Notes under the pieces: model-generated
Seen by the model: only the letters and a program-made list of their open reading frames with translations
The model's database searches: none
What the model was told of the DNA's origin: nothing
In this document: positions 31,389 to 38,679 of the stretch, one piece after another
Position numbering within the stretch: the first letter of the stretch is position 1
How the letters are laid out: each line of letters begins with the position of its first letter
Translations under genes and position numbers: made by a program
Origin: a bacterium UBA2219
GTDB taxonomy: Bacteria; Desulfobacterota; Deferrimicrobia; Deferrimicrobiales; Deferrimicrobiaceae
Length of the DNA: 40,160 nt
Direction: 5' to 3'
Assembly (NCBI GenBank): GCA_002327765.1
Contig: DCUH01000080.1
Span: 1 to 40,160, forward strand

Positions 31389-33146
31389 CTATTCGACGCC
31401 TGGCGCGCGCGCGATCTTGTCGGTGGAAGTCCTGCCGCGGACCTTGTGCCGGACGGTTTTCTTGCGGACCTTCGTCTCCCCGGAACCGCCGTCCGGGACG
31501 ACCAGCCTCATTCCGGCCTTGACCTTGGCCTTCACGGAAAGCCCGTTGGCCTGCGCGAGCTCGGCGGCGGAGACGCCGTGCTTCTTCGCGATCGACGTCA
31601 GGGTCTCCCCCTTCCGGACGCGGACCGATTCCTTCGCCGCGCTCCTCCCGGAGGACGCCGCGGCGGTCCGGGTCCTGCGCCGGCTCTCCTCGGCGCGCTG
31701 GTGCGCCATCAGGATCTGGTCGGGGGCGATCTCCTTCCCGGGGACGGCTTCCTCGCCGGAAAGCCCGGTCACCGGGATGACGAGCCGGGAGACGCGGCGC
31801 AGCGAGTCCTGCCTCAGGCCGTTCAATTCCCGGAGAATCGCGGGAGAGGTGTCGTACTTCGCCGCGAGCCCCTCGAGTGTCTCCCTGTTCCTGACGTTGT
31901 GCTGCAGGAACGTCACCTTCGCCCGCGTCCGAATCTCCTCCATCCGCTCCCCGGCCCGGCCCGCCGCCTCCGCGGAAAGCCGAAGGACGTATTCGTCCCG
32001 GTTGGGGGGCGTGCAGAACCTGCGAAGCTCGGGGTTCCAGTCCCGGATGTCCTCGTACGGGACCTCGAGGATGCGCGCCGTTTCCACGAGGTCCGTCCCG
32101 CCGGGGACGGTCACGGTCTCCAGGTTCAGCGGTTCCTCGTACTCGATATCGGAGAAGCCGTACTTCTCGGGCTCCTTGGCGATGGTCAGAGCGGCGAGCA
32201 TCTTGGGGACGTAGTCCTTCGTCTCCTGCTTGAGGTACCCGTACCGGATCAGCTCGGCGAAGTCGTCCGACTTGTACCGGTTGACCGCCCGGCTGATCTT
32301 CCCCTCTCCCGCGTTGTAGGCGGCCGCGGCCAGCGGCCAGGAGTCGAACATCCCGTACAGGTCCTTCAGGTAGGAGGCGGCGGCGTGGGTGGATTTCTCC
32401 GCGTCGCGGCGCTCGTCGGCCCACCAGTCGATCCGCAGCCCGTAGCGCCTCCCCGTCCCCGCGATGAACTGCCAGGGCCCCGCGGCCTTGGCGTGCGAAT
32501 ACGCCTTCGGCGAAAAGCCGCTCTCGATGAGCGCGAGGTAGATCAGGTCTTCGGGCAGCCCATACTTCGCGAGGATGCCACGCATCATGTCGCGATACTT
32601 CCCGGACCGGGACAGGTAAAGCTCCATGCGCTTGCGGCCGCGGTTCGTGAAGTAGTCGATGAACTTGTCGATCGGGTTCGTCATCCTTGCGAAACTGCCG
32701 TCCTTCCCCTTCTCCACTTCCTCGGATGCGGTGTCGAAGAAACCGTCCCGCTCCCCCTCTTCCGGATCGTCGTCCAGGGCGGTGCCTACCTGGCGGTCCA
32801 CTTCCACGGCCGAGATGATCCGGTCGGGCGCCTTTTCCGACGCCGGGGCGACCAGGGACGGATGAACGGGACCCAGCGGGGGCGCCTTCTGGGCGGCGGG
32901 CGCAGGGATGGTCGTGGGGAGCCGGACGATTGCGGGCGGCGGGGCGGGCGGACGTGGCTGGGTGAGGAGCGGTGTCGGGGTGGTTACGGGCGCCTGGGCG
33001 AAGGCGAGCCCCCCCGGGCGGGCAGCCGGTTCCGCGGCCGGCGGGCGCACGGGCGCCGCATCGGTCGCGCCCGCGATGAACGGGAAAGCGACCAGCACCG
33101 CCAGCAGAAGCGTCCCTGCCTGGACGCCCGAAAACCGCCGCTTCAC
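31389..33146 (-). CDS. MltD-type lytic transglycosylase with LysM domains
   Basis: A 585-residue exported protein. A signal sequence covers residues 1-30, followed by a long Pro/Ala-rich linker (30-105). The SLT domain (about 155-330) has the catalytic Glu E208 in ALIESGFSPKAYS, AAGPWQFI, YGLRIDWW and AAAAYNAGEGKI. C-terminal to it are LysM-like modules near 335-380, 395-450 and 510-555 (VRKGETLTSIAKKHGVSAAELAQANGL), which bind peptidoglycan. The tail is very basic. No lipobox Cys is present, so it is not obviously a lipoprotein as MltD is. Start chosen at GTG 33146-33144, right after GGGAGGAAGA; a TTG seven codons earlier has no such site. Single-gene unit with its own promoter. Confidence 0.92.
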   Translation of the reverse strand: MKRRFSGVQAGTLLLAVLVAFPFIAGATDAAPVRPPAAEPAARPGGLAFAQAPVTTPTPLLTQPRPPAPPPAIVRLPTTIPAPAAQKAPPLGPVHPSLVAPASEKAPDRIISAVEVDRQVGTALDDDPEEGERDGFFDTASEEVEKGKDGSFARMTNPIDKFIDYFTNRGRKRMELYLSRSGKYRDMMRGILAKYGLPEDLIYLALIESGFSPKAYSHAKAAGPWQFIAGTGRRYGLRIDWWADERRDAEKSTHAAASYLKDLYGMFDSWPLAAAAYNAGEGKISRAVNRYKSDDFAELIRYGYLKQETKDYVPKMLAALTIAKEPEKYGFSDIEYEEPLNLETVTVPGGTDLVETARILEVPYEDIRDWNPELRRFCTPPNRDEYVLRLSAEAAGRAGERMEEIRTRAKVTFLQHNVRNRETLEGLAAKYDTSPAILRELNGLRQDSLRRVSRLVIPVTGLSGEEAVPGKEIAPDQILMAHQRAEESRRRTRTAAASSGRSAAKESVRVRKGETLTSIAKKHGVSAAELAQANGLSVKAKVKAGMRLVVPDGGSGETKVRKKTVRHKVRGRTSTDKIARAPGVE

Positions 33147-33178
33147 TCTTCCTCCCTGAAGAATCAATATAACTGCTT

Positions 33179-33207
33179 ACTTTATCTATCGAATCCCCGG
33201 CTGTCAA
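33179..33207 (-). promoter_or_regulatory. Promoter of the lytic transglycosylase gene
   Basis: Minus strand: TTGACA (33207-33202), 17 bases, TAAAGT (33184-33179). The leader of about 25 bases carries GGGAGGAAGA. Confidence 0.6.
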
Positions 33208-33317
33208 CGAACAGGAACGGCAAAAAAAATCTCCCATTCCGCGACGTTCCCGTAACCGCTTCCCTGCAACGTCTTATCGGCCGGGCCGGGGGAAAACTTT
33301 GATCTTTTTCCGGGGGG

Positions 33318-33346
33318 GATTCATGGCGGAACGGGGCCTGTATAAT
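33318..33346 (+). promoter_or_regulatory. TATAAT box directly before the DUF721 gene
   Basis: A perfect TATAAT at 33341-33346 ends 7 bases before the ATG at 33354. The -35 is poor (GATTCA at 33318-33323, spacing 17). No ribosome-binding site separates the box from the start codon. Confidence 0.45.
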
Positions 33347-33353
33347 GGGCTCC

Positions 33354-33797
33354 ATGACCCGGAAAGGACCCGTACCCCTGTCCGCCGACCTGGAGCGGTT
33401 CCTCGCGTCCCTCGACATCCCCCAGGTTTCCCTCCTCGTCAAGCTCCTCAAGTCGTGGCCCGGCATCGCGGGCCCGCTCCTGTCGACCAAGGCCGCCCCG
33501 GGGAGGTTCCGCAACGGGGTGCTGACGATCGTCGTCCAAAACCATGCCTGGGCGCAGGAGCTCCAGCTTTCCAAGCCGGTCCTGCTGGCGAAGATCGCCG
33601 CGGCGACCGGGCCGAAGAGCCCGGTCACGGACCTGCGTTTCGTCGTGGGGGCGCTTCCCCCCCCGGAGGAGGAACGGGGCGAGCCGCCCGGCGAGGGGCC
33701 AGATCCCGCGGCCCCGGAGCCGGAAGGTCTGGGGGACATCACCGACCCGGAGATCCGGGAGAGCCTGCGGGCCATTTCCCGCCGCCTGAAAAAGTAA
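33354..33797 (+). CDS. DUF721 family protein
   Basis: A 147-residue protein. Residues 10-95 form the DUF721 domain: LERFLASLDIPQVSLLVKLLKSWPGIAGPLLS, then GVLTIVVQNHAWAQELQLSKPVLLAKI, the typical W-x-x-x-x-G and hydrophobic-strand pattern (TciA/DciA-like architecture). DciA, a relative, loads the replicative helicase in many bacteria, but DUF721 as a whole is functionally mixed, so I do not assign that role. The tail is acidic and Pro-rich. Start taken at ATG 33354; ATG 33345 overlaps the TATAAT box. Single gene, followed by a 788-base gene-free repeat region. Confidence 0.75.
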   Translation: MTRKGPVPLSADLERFLASLDIPQVSLLVKLLKSWPGIAGPLLSTKAAPGRFRNGVLTIVVQNHAWAQELQLSKPVLLAKIAAATGPKSPVTDLRFVVGALPPPEEERGEPPGEGPDPAAPEPEGLGDITDPEIRESLRAISRRLKK

Positions 33798-33802
33798 TCG
33801 CC

Positions 33803-34064
33803 GGGCGGGGGACGCTCTTCCCCTCCGCCCGAACTGGGGGAGGACACTCTTTCCCTCCGCCCGCGTAAAACCAAGAGTGTCCCCCCATGGCCCGAAACCA
33901 GTCGCCCATATATAGATAGCTTTTCCGCACGAGCTGGGCGGGGGACACTCTTTCCCTTCACCTGAACTGGGGGAGGACACTCTTTCCCTCCGCCCGCGTT
34001 GAACCAAGAGTGTCCCCCGAAATCGCCTGCCCTGATATCGATAGCTTTTCCGTACGTACCTTCC
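33803..34064 (+). repeat. REP-like tandem pair, 133-bp period, each with a hairpin
   Basis: Two direct copies start GGGCGGGGGAC at 33803 and 33936. Each contains a strong hairpin with arms GGACACTCTT and AAGAGTGTCC: 33842-33851 with 33873-33882, and 33975-33984 with 34006-34015. Each also has an extra GGGGGACRCTCTTYCC half-site at its front and a GATAGCTTTTCCG word at its end. Spacers differ by a few bases (for example CGTAAAACC against CGTTGAACC). The G-rich dyad words resemble REP or other short palindromic elements moved by IS200-like (RAYT) transposases, though no transposase is in the window. Fills the first third of the gene-free stretch 33798-34585. Confidence 0.8.
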
Positions 34065-34078
34065 GTAGAGAACTTCTC

Positions 34079-34141
34079 CTTTGTGGCTTGTGTCCTTTGT
34101 GGCCTGTGTCTTGGTGGCCTGTGTCGCGCAGGTGGCTTGTC
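34079..34141 (+). repeat. 16-bp tandem repeat at the end of repeat copy B
   Basis: CTTTGTGGCTTGTGTC (34079-34094), CTTTGTGGCCTGTGTC (34095-34110), a 15-base TTGGTGGCCTGTGTC (34111-34125) and a degenerate fourth unit to 34141. A looser version with TGTGTC words is at 21363-21398 in copy A. Confidence 0.8.
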
Positions 34142-34574
34142 TTCGCAAGGGACTCCCCGAGCGCAATACCTCCCACGTGCGCGCTCATGCGGATCAAGGC
34201 AACGGTATCGCGGAGCGCCACGGTAGCGCGTACGCCGAAAAGGGTGTCCCCTGAACGAGCCGCTCCTGCGCCATCCATGGCGCCCGCGGCATTTGGCCCT
34301 CCATGGCCTTCAAGGTTACCGCGAAGTTCAGCGAAGCCCCCGTTTTCTTTAATAGGCGGAAGCATCCGATGTTCGATAGGTGATGACGAAGGCCGGGAAA
34401 GCATCAGAAAAGGCGCGTTCGCTGGTCGAAGCCGGGGAGCTGCGGCCCGTAGTGAACGGGGACGGCCCTTTTCGGCGCAAGCGGTATCTGTTGGCTCCGT
34501 GCCCTGACAGTCCTGATCCGCCTGAGAGACGTAATCCCCTGGCAGGTATTTGTGCGAGGGATGCGCCTCTTGCG
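34142..34574 (-). repeat. Dispersed non-coding repeat, copy B
   Basis: Second copy of the element at 21363-21796, same orientation. Core 34145-34324 is about 87 % identical to 21414-21592; the second block 34466-34574 matches 21687-21796; 34325-34465 is diverged. Two short hairpins are present in the core of both copies: GCGCCAT (34268-34274) with ATGGCGC (34277-34283), and GGCC (34295-34298) with GGCC (34305-34308). The outermost pair of the four-base stem is C-G here but G-C in copy A. The repeat ends 11 bases from the stop codon of the minus-strand methyltransferase. No convincing coding frame: differences from copy A do not favour silent positions. Confidence 0.8.
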
Positions 34575-34585
34575 GCAGCGGTATT

Positions 34586-35317
34586 TCACTGCGGATCGCA
34601 AGCCTGCTTCCCGGAGCGGAAGAGTCGGCAGATCCGCTCCACCTCCGGGCAATATTTTTCCCGCTCCCCGTGCAGGAACAGCGGGGGGAGCTCGGCGGCG
34701 GAGCCGCAGCGCTCCCGCGACAGGCAGCAGAGGACTCGTGAAGGCGGCTTCCCCTCGCGCGGATGGACGAGCCGGAAGGTTTTCGGCGACATCCGCTCGC
34801 GCCGGGCGCATTCCCCGATCTCGGGAAGGCGTTCGACCGGGAGGACCAGCGCGAACCGCCCGTGAGGAGCCGTGTACCTGGCGGCGGCGGAGAAGATGTC
34901 CGGGAGCGAGCAGGCCACCTCGTGGCGGGCCGCCTCTTTCCCGGGCTCCGGGTTCCGGCGCCCCTCCCCCACCTTCCCGTAGGGCGGGTTGGAGACCACA
35001 AGGTCGAAGGAGCCCGGGACGACCCCGGGGAGCTCCTCCCGGAAATCGCCCCCCAAGGCCCGGAGCAGCCCTTGCGGCCCGTTGGCCCGGAAATTCTCCC
35101 GGGCGCAGGAGAGAAGCTCCTCCTGCAGCTCCACGCCGACGCCGGAAGACATCCCTTCGGAGAGCCGCGAGAGCAGGAGCAGCAGGATCCCGCACCCCGT
35201 GCCAAGGTCGAGGACCGCGCCGCGGCACCAGGGGGCCGCGAAACCGGCGAGCAGGACGGAATCGATCGAGAACCGGTAGCCCCGCTCCGGCTGACGTATC
35301 GACAGGATGGCCGACAA
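34586..35317 (-). CDS. TrmN6-like tRNA1(Val) (adenine-N6)-methyltransferase
   Basis: A 243-residue class I methyltransferase. The SAM loop is LDLGTGCGILLLL (36-48), and the catalytic NPPY lies at 110-113, followed by GKVGEGRRNPEPGKEAARHE, as in TrmN6/YfiC. RGYRFSIDSVLLAGF near the start is also diagnostic. It probably methylates A37 of tRNA1(Val). Members of this fold also modify proteins, so the exact target is inferred. Start is TTG 35317-35315; no ATG or GTG precedes the conserved region. A perfect 16-base palindrome lies just upstream. It is the last gene of the pur unit, 28 bases after DUF1015. Repeat copy B begins 11 bases after the stop. Confidence 0.83.
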   Translation of the reverse strand: MSAILSIRQPERGYRFSIDSVLLAGFAAPWCRGAVLDLGTGCGILLLLLSRLSEGMSSGVGVELQEELLSCARENFRANGPQGLLRALGGDFREELPGVVPGSFDLVVSNPPYGKVGEGRRNPEPGKEAARHEVACSLPDIFSAAARYTAPHGRFALVLPVERLPEIGECARRERMSPKTFRLVHPREGKPPSRVLCCLSRERCGSAAELPPLFLHGEREKYCPEVERICRLFRSGKQACDPQ

Positions 35318-35321
35318 GCGG

Positions 35322-35337
35322 GTTCCCCCGGGGGAAC
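35322..35337. repeat. Perfect 16-base palindrome before the methyltransferase start
   Basis: GTTCCCCCGGGGGAAC, no loop, in the 28-base gap between the DUF1015 stop and the TTG start of the methyltransferase. On the minus strand its GGGGGAA half lies about 5 bases before the TTG and may double as a weak ribosome-binding site. Confidence 0.6.
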
Positions 35338-35345
35338 GCCCCGGG

Positions 35346-36686
35346 CTACCCCGGGACCCTGTCGCCCGCCCCCACGGGGAAGATAAGCAGCCCCGTCCCG
35401 ATCTTCGGGTAGAAGAACGTGGTCTTCTGGGGAAGGACGTGCCCCGAGAGGGAGACGTCGCGGAATTCCGGTATCGTCACCGGGTTCAGGAAGAAGGCGG
35501 CCTGGATCGCCCCGGAAGTGAGGTCCTTCGCCGCCTTCGCGGGATCCTTGTAGTACTTGACGTATCGCCCCGCCGTGACCTCCTCGGCGGAGATCCCGAG
35601 AAGCTGCTCGATCAGGAAGCCGTGGAGAAGCACCACGTCGAGCGAACGGAGCTGGGGCGGGAACATCGGGAGGTGCTTTTCGCAGAATCGCGCCAGGTTC
35701 GGGAAGGTGGCCACGTGGAACCGGTTGCCGCCGGCGCTCCACGCGATGGCTTTCCCCCGTTCCCCGGCTGCCTCCACCGCGCGCATCGCGTCCTCGGGCG
35801 ACCCGTCGCGGCTCTCCACAGGGACGTGCTCCCGAACCCGGGAAAGGAACCGCTCCGCGGAGAATCCCGGAACGGAATGGACCCCCCGGTGCGTCGGGAG
35901 GATGACGATCCCCTCGTCGTCCATGTTGCACAGGAAGATCAGCACGTGCTCGTACGCCGCGGCGGGGTTCTCCCCGTGCTTCGCGCGCATCTCGTCGCGG
36001 AACGCGAGCGCGGTTTCGTACCGGTGGTGCCCGTCGGCGATGAAGACGCCCCTGCCGGACATCCCCGCGACGGCGTCCCGGACTGCGTCCTCCCGCGTGA
36101 TCCTCCAGACGCGGTGCTTCACGCCCAGGTCGTCCACCGAGTCTAGTTCCGGCGCGTCGGCCATCCCGGCGCGGAGCGCTCCCACGACCTCGTTCGCGGG
36201 ATCGGAAAAGAGGCCGAAGATGGGGCTCATGTGCGCGTCCGTCGCCCGCATCAGCGAAAGCCGGTCCGCCTTCGGACCCGTGTGGGTCCGCTCGTGGGGG
36301 AACACCTCCCCCTCGCCGAAGGGGGACAGCTTGAGCGCGGCGAGGAACCCCTTCCGGACGAAGATCCCCTTCCCCGGGATGCCGAACTCCTGCTCGTAGT
36401 AGTAAAGGGAGGGGACGGGGTCGCGCACCAGCGTGCCGTCGGCGAGCCATTCGCGGTACAGCGCCGCGGCCCGGGAATACCGGTCCGATCCCGGCGCGTC
36501 TCCTTCCATCCCCTTGCCGAAATCGATCCGGACGATGTTGCGCGGGTGGCGCGCGTAAAGCGCTTCCTGCTCCTCCGGGGAAATGACGTCGTACGGCGGG
36601 GTCACCACGTCGCTCAGGTTCCCCACGCGCGCAAGGTCGTAATGGATGCCGCGAAACGGTTTCACGTCGGCCATCGGATCGGTCAT
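35346..36686 (-). CDS. DUF1015 family protein
   Basis: A 446-residue cytosolic protein of the COG4198/DUF1015 family. Typical blocks are VKPFRGIHYD at the N-terminus, VVTPPYDVISPEEQ, FPHERTHTGPKADRL, FIADGHHRYETALAFRDE, NMDDEGIVILPTHR and LPQKTTFFYPK near the end. The family has no firmly assigned role that I would transfer here; the conserved DGHHRYE and TPPYDV motifs suggest an enzyme. Start ATG 36686 lies 6 bases after the tsaC-like stop; an ATG four codons later (36674) has a better-placed AAAGG. It lies in a coupled unit with purine and tRNA-modification genes. Confidence 0.85.
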   Translation of the reverse strand: MTDPMADVKPFRGIHYDLARVGNLSDVVTPPYDVISPEEQEALYARHPRNIVRIDFGKGMEGDAPGSDRYSRAAALYREWLADGTLVRDPVPSLYYYEQEFGIPGKGIFVRKGFLAALKLSPFGEGEVFPHERTHTGPKADRLSLMRATDAHMSPIFGLFSDPANEVVGALRAGMADAPELDSVDDLGVKHRVWRITREDAVRDAVAGMSGRGVFIADGHHRYETALAFRDEMRAKHGENPAAAYEHVLIFLCNMDDEGIVILPTHRGVHSVPGFSAERFLSRVREHVPVESRDGSPEDAMRAVEAAGERGKAIAWSAGGNRFHVATFPNLARFCEKHLPMFPPQLRSLDVVLLHGFLIEQLLGISAEEVTAGRYVKYYKDPAKAAKDLTSGAIQAAFFLNPVTIPEFRDVSLSGHVLPQKTTFFYPKIGTGLLIFPVGAGDRVPG

Positions 36687-36692
36687 CCTTTC

Positions 36693-37322
36693 TCAGAGGA
36701 TTTCCAGGATCTCCCGGAACGGCACGGCCCCTTCCCTGAGCAGCTCCGGGCGGCCGCCCGTCATCCGGACCACGGTGGAGCCGGGCATCGCCCGCCGGGC
36801 GCCGTCCCAAAGGACCCAGCCCACTTCCCCGGCGAACTCCCGGGCGATCTCCTCCGGGGATTCCCACGCCGGCGCGTCGCCGCCCCGGTTGGCGGACGTC
36901 CCCGTGATCGCCCCGGACAATCCGCGCGCCAGCGCCCTCGGGACGGGATGGTCGGGCACGCGCAGCCCCACCGTGTCCCCTCCGCCGGTGATCGCCGCGT
37001 GGAGGCCCGGCACGGCCGGTAGCACCAGCGTGAGCGCCCCGGGCCAGAACCTCTTCATCAGCCGGCGCGCCCCTTCGGGCACCCGGCGGGCCCAGCGCTT
37101 AGCGTCTTCCGGCCCCGCAAGCAGGAGCGGGATCGGCTTGCCCCGGTCTCGGCTCTTCGCCTCGACCAGGCGGGAGACGCCCTCCGAGGAAAGCGGGTCC
37201 GCCGCGAGGGCGTACAGGGTGTCCGTCGGGCAGACCACGAGCCCCCCGTCCCGAAGGGAGGCGATCGCCTCCGGCGGGACGCCCGCCGCGGGGTCCGCGT
37301 CGAGGCGGACCGTGCGGGTCAT
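36693..37322 (-). CDS. tsaC: Threonylcarbamoyl-AMP synthase (YrdC/Sua5 domain)
   Basis: A 209-residue YrdC-domain protein. VCPTDTLYALAADP (the PTDTxYGL family motif with A for G), KSRDRGKPIPLLL, LMKRFWPGALTLVLPA, VGLRVPDHPV and ITGTSANRGGDAP are all present. It makes threonylcarbamoyl-AMP from Thr, bicarbonate and ATP for the t6A37 modification of ANN-decoding tRNAs. The Sua5 C-terminal domain is absent. Start ATG 37322 overlaps the DUF89 stop as ATGA; an upstream open frame is a DUF89 shadow. Another YrdC paralogue may exist elsewhere, so the exact role is not proven. Confidence 0.88.
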   Translation of the reverse strand: MTRTVRLDADPAAGVPPEAIASLRDGGLVVCPTDTLYALAADPLSSEGVSRLVEAKSRDRGKPIPLLLAGPEDAKRWARRVPEGARRLMKRFWPGALTLVLPAVPGLHAAITGGGDTVGLRVPDHPVPRALARGLSGAITGTSANRGGDAPAWESPEEIAREFAGEVGWVLWDGARRAMPGSTVVRMTGGRPELLREGAVPFREILEIL

Positions 37323-38191
37323 TCCGCGTGACCGCCCGACGCGTCGAGCAGGAGGTATTCCCCTTCCGGCCGCCCCACGGCCCGGGAGACCACCGGGCAC
37401 TTGCACCGCAGCAGGTAGTAGGCGTTGGGCACCCGCCCCACCAGCGTCTCGAAGTTCGCCTGCCCCTTGGAAAGCACCAGGCCCGAGGACGCAAGACGTT
37501 TCCGGAACGGCTCGCTGCAGAGTTCGAGGATGGTGCCCACCCCCCGGTTCCCGTTCGACACGAGCTCCCCGTAGGAGGAAAGCCCGAGCCGGTCGGCGTC
37601 GTCCAGCGTCACGTCGTCGTACACCGCCCCCCCCTTCACCCCGATCCAGGCCGATTTGCCGCTTTCGGAAAGCAGCGAGAGGAACGGAAGGTCAAAGGCG
37701 GCCTCCCCCGCGTTGTCCAGCAGCACACCGACGCGCTCCGCCGAAAGGAGCCGCTCCCGGAAACGGGGCGGAAGCCGGTATTCCCGGACGTCCGCCGAGA
37801 TCGACGCGACCTCCCGGTCCATGTCTTCCTGGCTGATGATGCCGGAATCCAAGATGTTGCCGAAGGCGGCAAGGCGGACGGCGGCGGACCACGGGTCGGG
37901 CGCGCCGGCCACCAGCCCCGTCGCGCGCTCCGCCATCTCCCCGAAGCGGGACAGGATCCGCTCCTTCATCGGGCCGAAGGGGTTGTCGGTCCCCAGGGAT
38001 TCCCGAAGGATCTCCTGCAGCCGCGTGGCGGCCACCGCGGGGATCTCGTCCCGCGAGGGGAGGTCTCGCAGCAGGCCGCAGACTTCCGCCGCGAGGGCGA
38101 CCCGCGTCCCGTCGGAGGCGTTCTGCGCCCTGGCCGCGAGGTCGGCCTGGCGCAGCATGCAGGGGAAGCACTCGGGGGAGAGGAAGATCAT
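37319..38191 (-). CDS. DUF89 (ARMT1-like) metal-dependent phosphatase family protein
   Basis: A 290-residue DUF89 protein. The bacterial/archaeal subtype is marked by N-terminal CFPCMLRQ (C8 and C11) and another C-K-C near 265 (LLRCKCPVVSRAVG). The metal-binding part includes GVLLDNAGEAAFDLPFL (about 154-170), KGGAVYDDVTLDDA and VLSKGQANFETL. Relatives hydrolyse sugar phosphates and other damaged metabolites in a Co/Ni/Mn-dependent way. Start ATG 38191 overlaps the purE stop (ATGA), and the stop overlaps tsaC. Its position between purE and tsaC suggests a metabolite clean-up role, but that is only inference. Confidence 0.87.
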   Translation of the reverse strand: MIFLSPECFPCMLRQADLAARAQNASDGTRVALAAEVCGLLRDLPSRDEIPAVAATRLQEILRESLGTDNPFGPMKERILSRFGEMAERATGLVAGAPDPWSAAVRLAAFGNILDSGIISQEDMDREVASISADVREYRLPPRFRERLLSAERVGVLLDNAGEAAFDLPFLSLLSESGKSAWIGVKGGAVYDDVTLDDADRLGLSSYGELVSNGNRGVGTILELCSEPFRKRLASSGLVLSKGQANFETLVGRVPNAYYLLRCKCPVVSRAVGRPEGEYLLLDASGGHAE

Positions 38192-38679
38192 GAAAGCTTC
38201 TTCGCGGCCTCCTCGAGGGCTTCCACCATCTTCCTGCGGTGGTCGCGGACCTTCTCCCGCAGCTCGGGAGAAGACAGCGAGAGGATCTGCGCCGCGAGGT
38301 GCCCGGCGTTCTGGGCGCCCGCCTTCCCGATGGCCACCGTCGCGACGGGGACGCCGGCCGGCATCTGGACCGTGGAAAGCAGCGCGTCGAAGCCGTACAG
38401 GGCGGACCCGGACAGCGGCACCCCGATGACGGGGAGCACCGACTCGGCGGCCACGAGACCGGCGAGGTGGGCCGCCGCCCCGGCGCCGGCGATGACGACG
38501 CAGTACCCCTGGTTCTCCGCCTCCCGGACCAGGGTGCGGGTTCGCTCCGGCGCGCGGTGCGCCGAGGCGACCGTCATCCGGTACGGGATCCCGTAGCCTT
38601 CGAGGACGTCCGCCGCCCCCCGCATCGTGTCGGCGTCGGAAGCGCTTCCCATGAGGATCAGGACCTTGCCGGGCATCAT
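38188..38679 (-). CDS. purE: N5-carboxyaminoimidazole ribonucleotide mutase
   Basis: A 163-residue class I PurE. LILMGSASDADTM holds the phosphate-binding SxSD loop, SAHRAPERT the catalytic His, and AGAGAAAHLAGLVAAESVLPVIGVP the core. It converts N5-CAIR to CAIR in purine synthesis; no purK is in the window. Start ATG 38679 (MMPGKV) overlaps the purD stop; AAGGGGAGGAG just upstream serves as ribosome-binding site. The C-terminus is a charged helix that overlaps the DUF89 ATG by 4 bases. Confidence 0.95.
   Translation of the reverse strand: MMPGKVLILMGSASDADTMRGAADVLEGYGIPYRMTVASAHRAPERTRTLVREAENQGYCVVIAGAGAAAHLAGLVAAESVLPVIGVPLSGSALYGFDALLSTVQMPAGVPVATVAIGKAGAQNAGHLAAQILSLSSPELREKVRDHRRKMVEALEEAAKKLS

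Noticed and set aside
33803..34141. CRISPR array
   Set aside because: There are only two 133-bp units and a short 16-bp tandem without unique spacers, and no cas gene.
33958..36867. A 969-codon minus-strand frame spanning repeat copy B, the methyltransferase and DUF1015
   Set aside because: It is out of frame with both recognised genes, and its sequence is low-complexity Arg/Gly/Ser/Pro.
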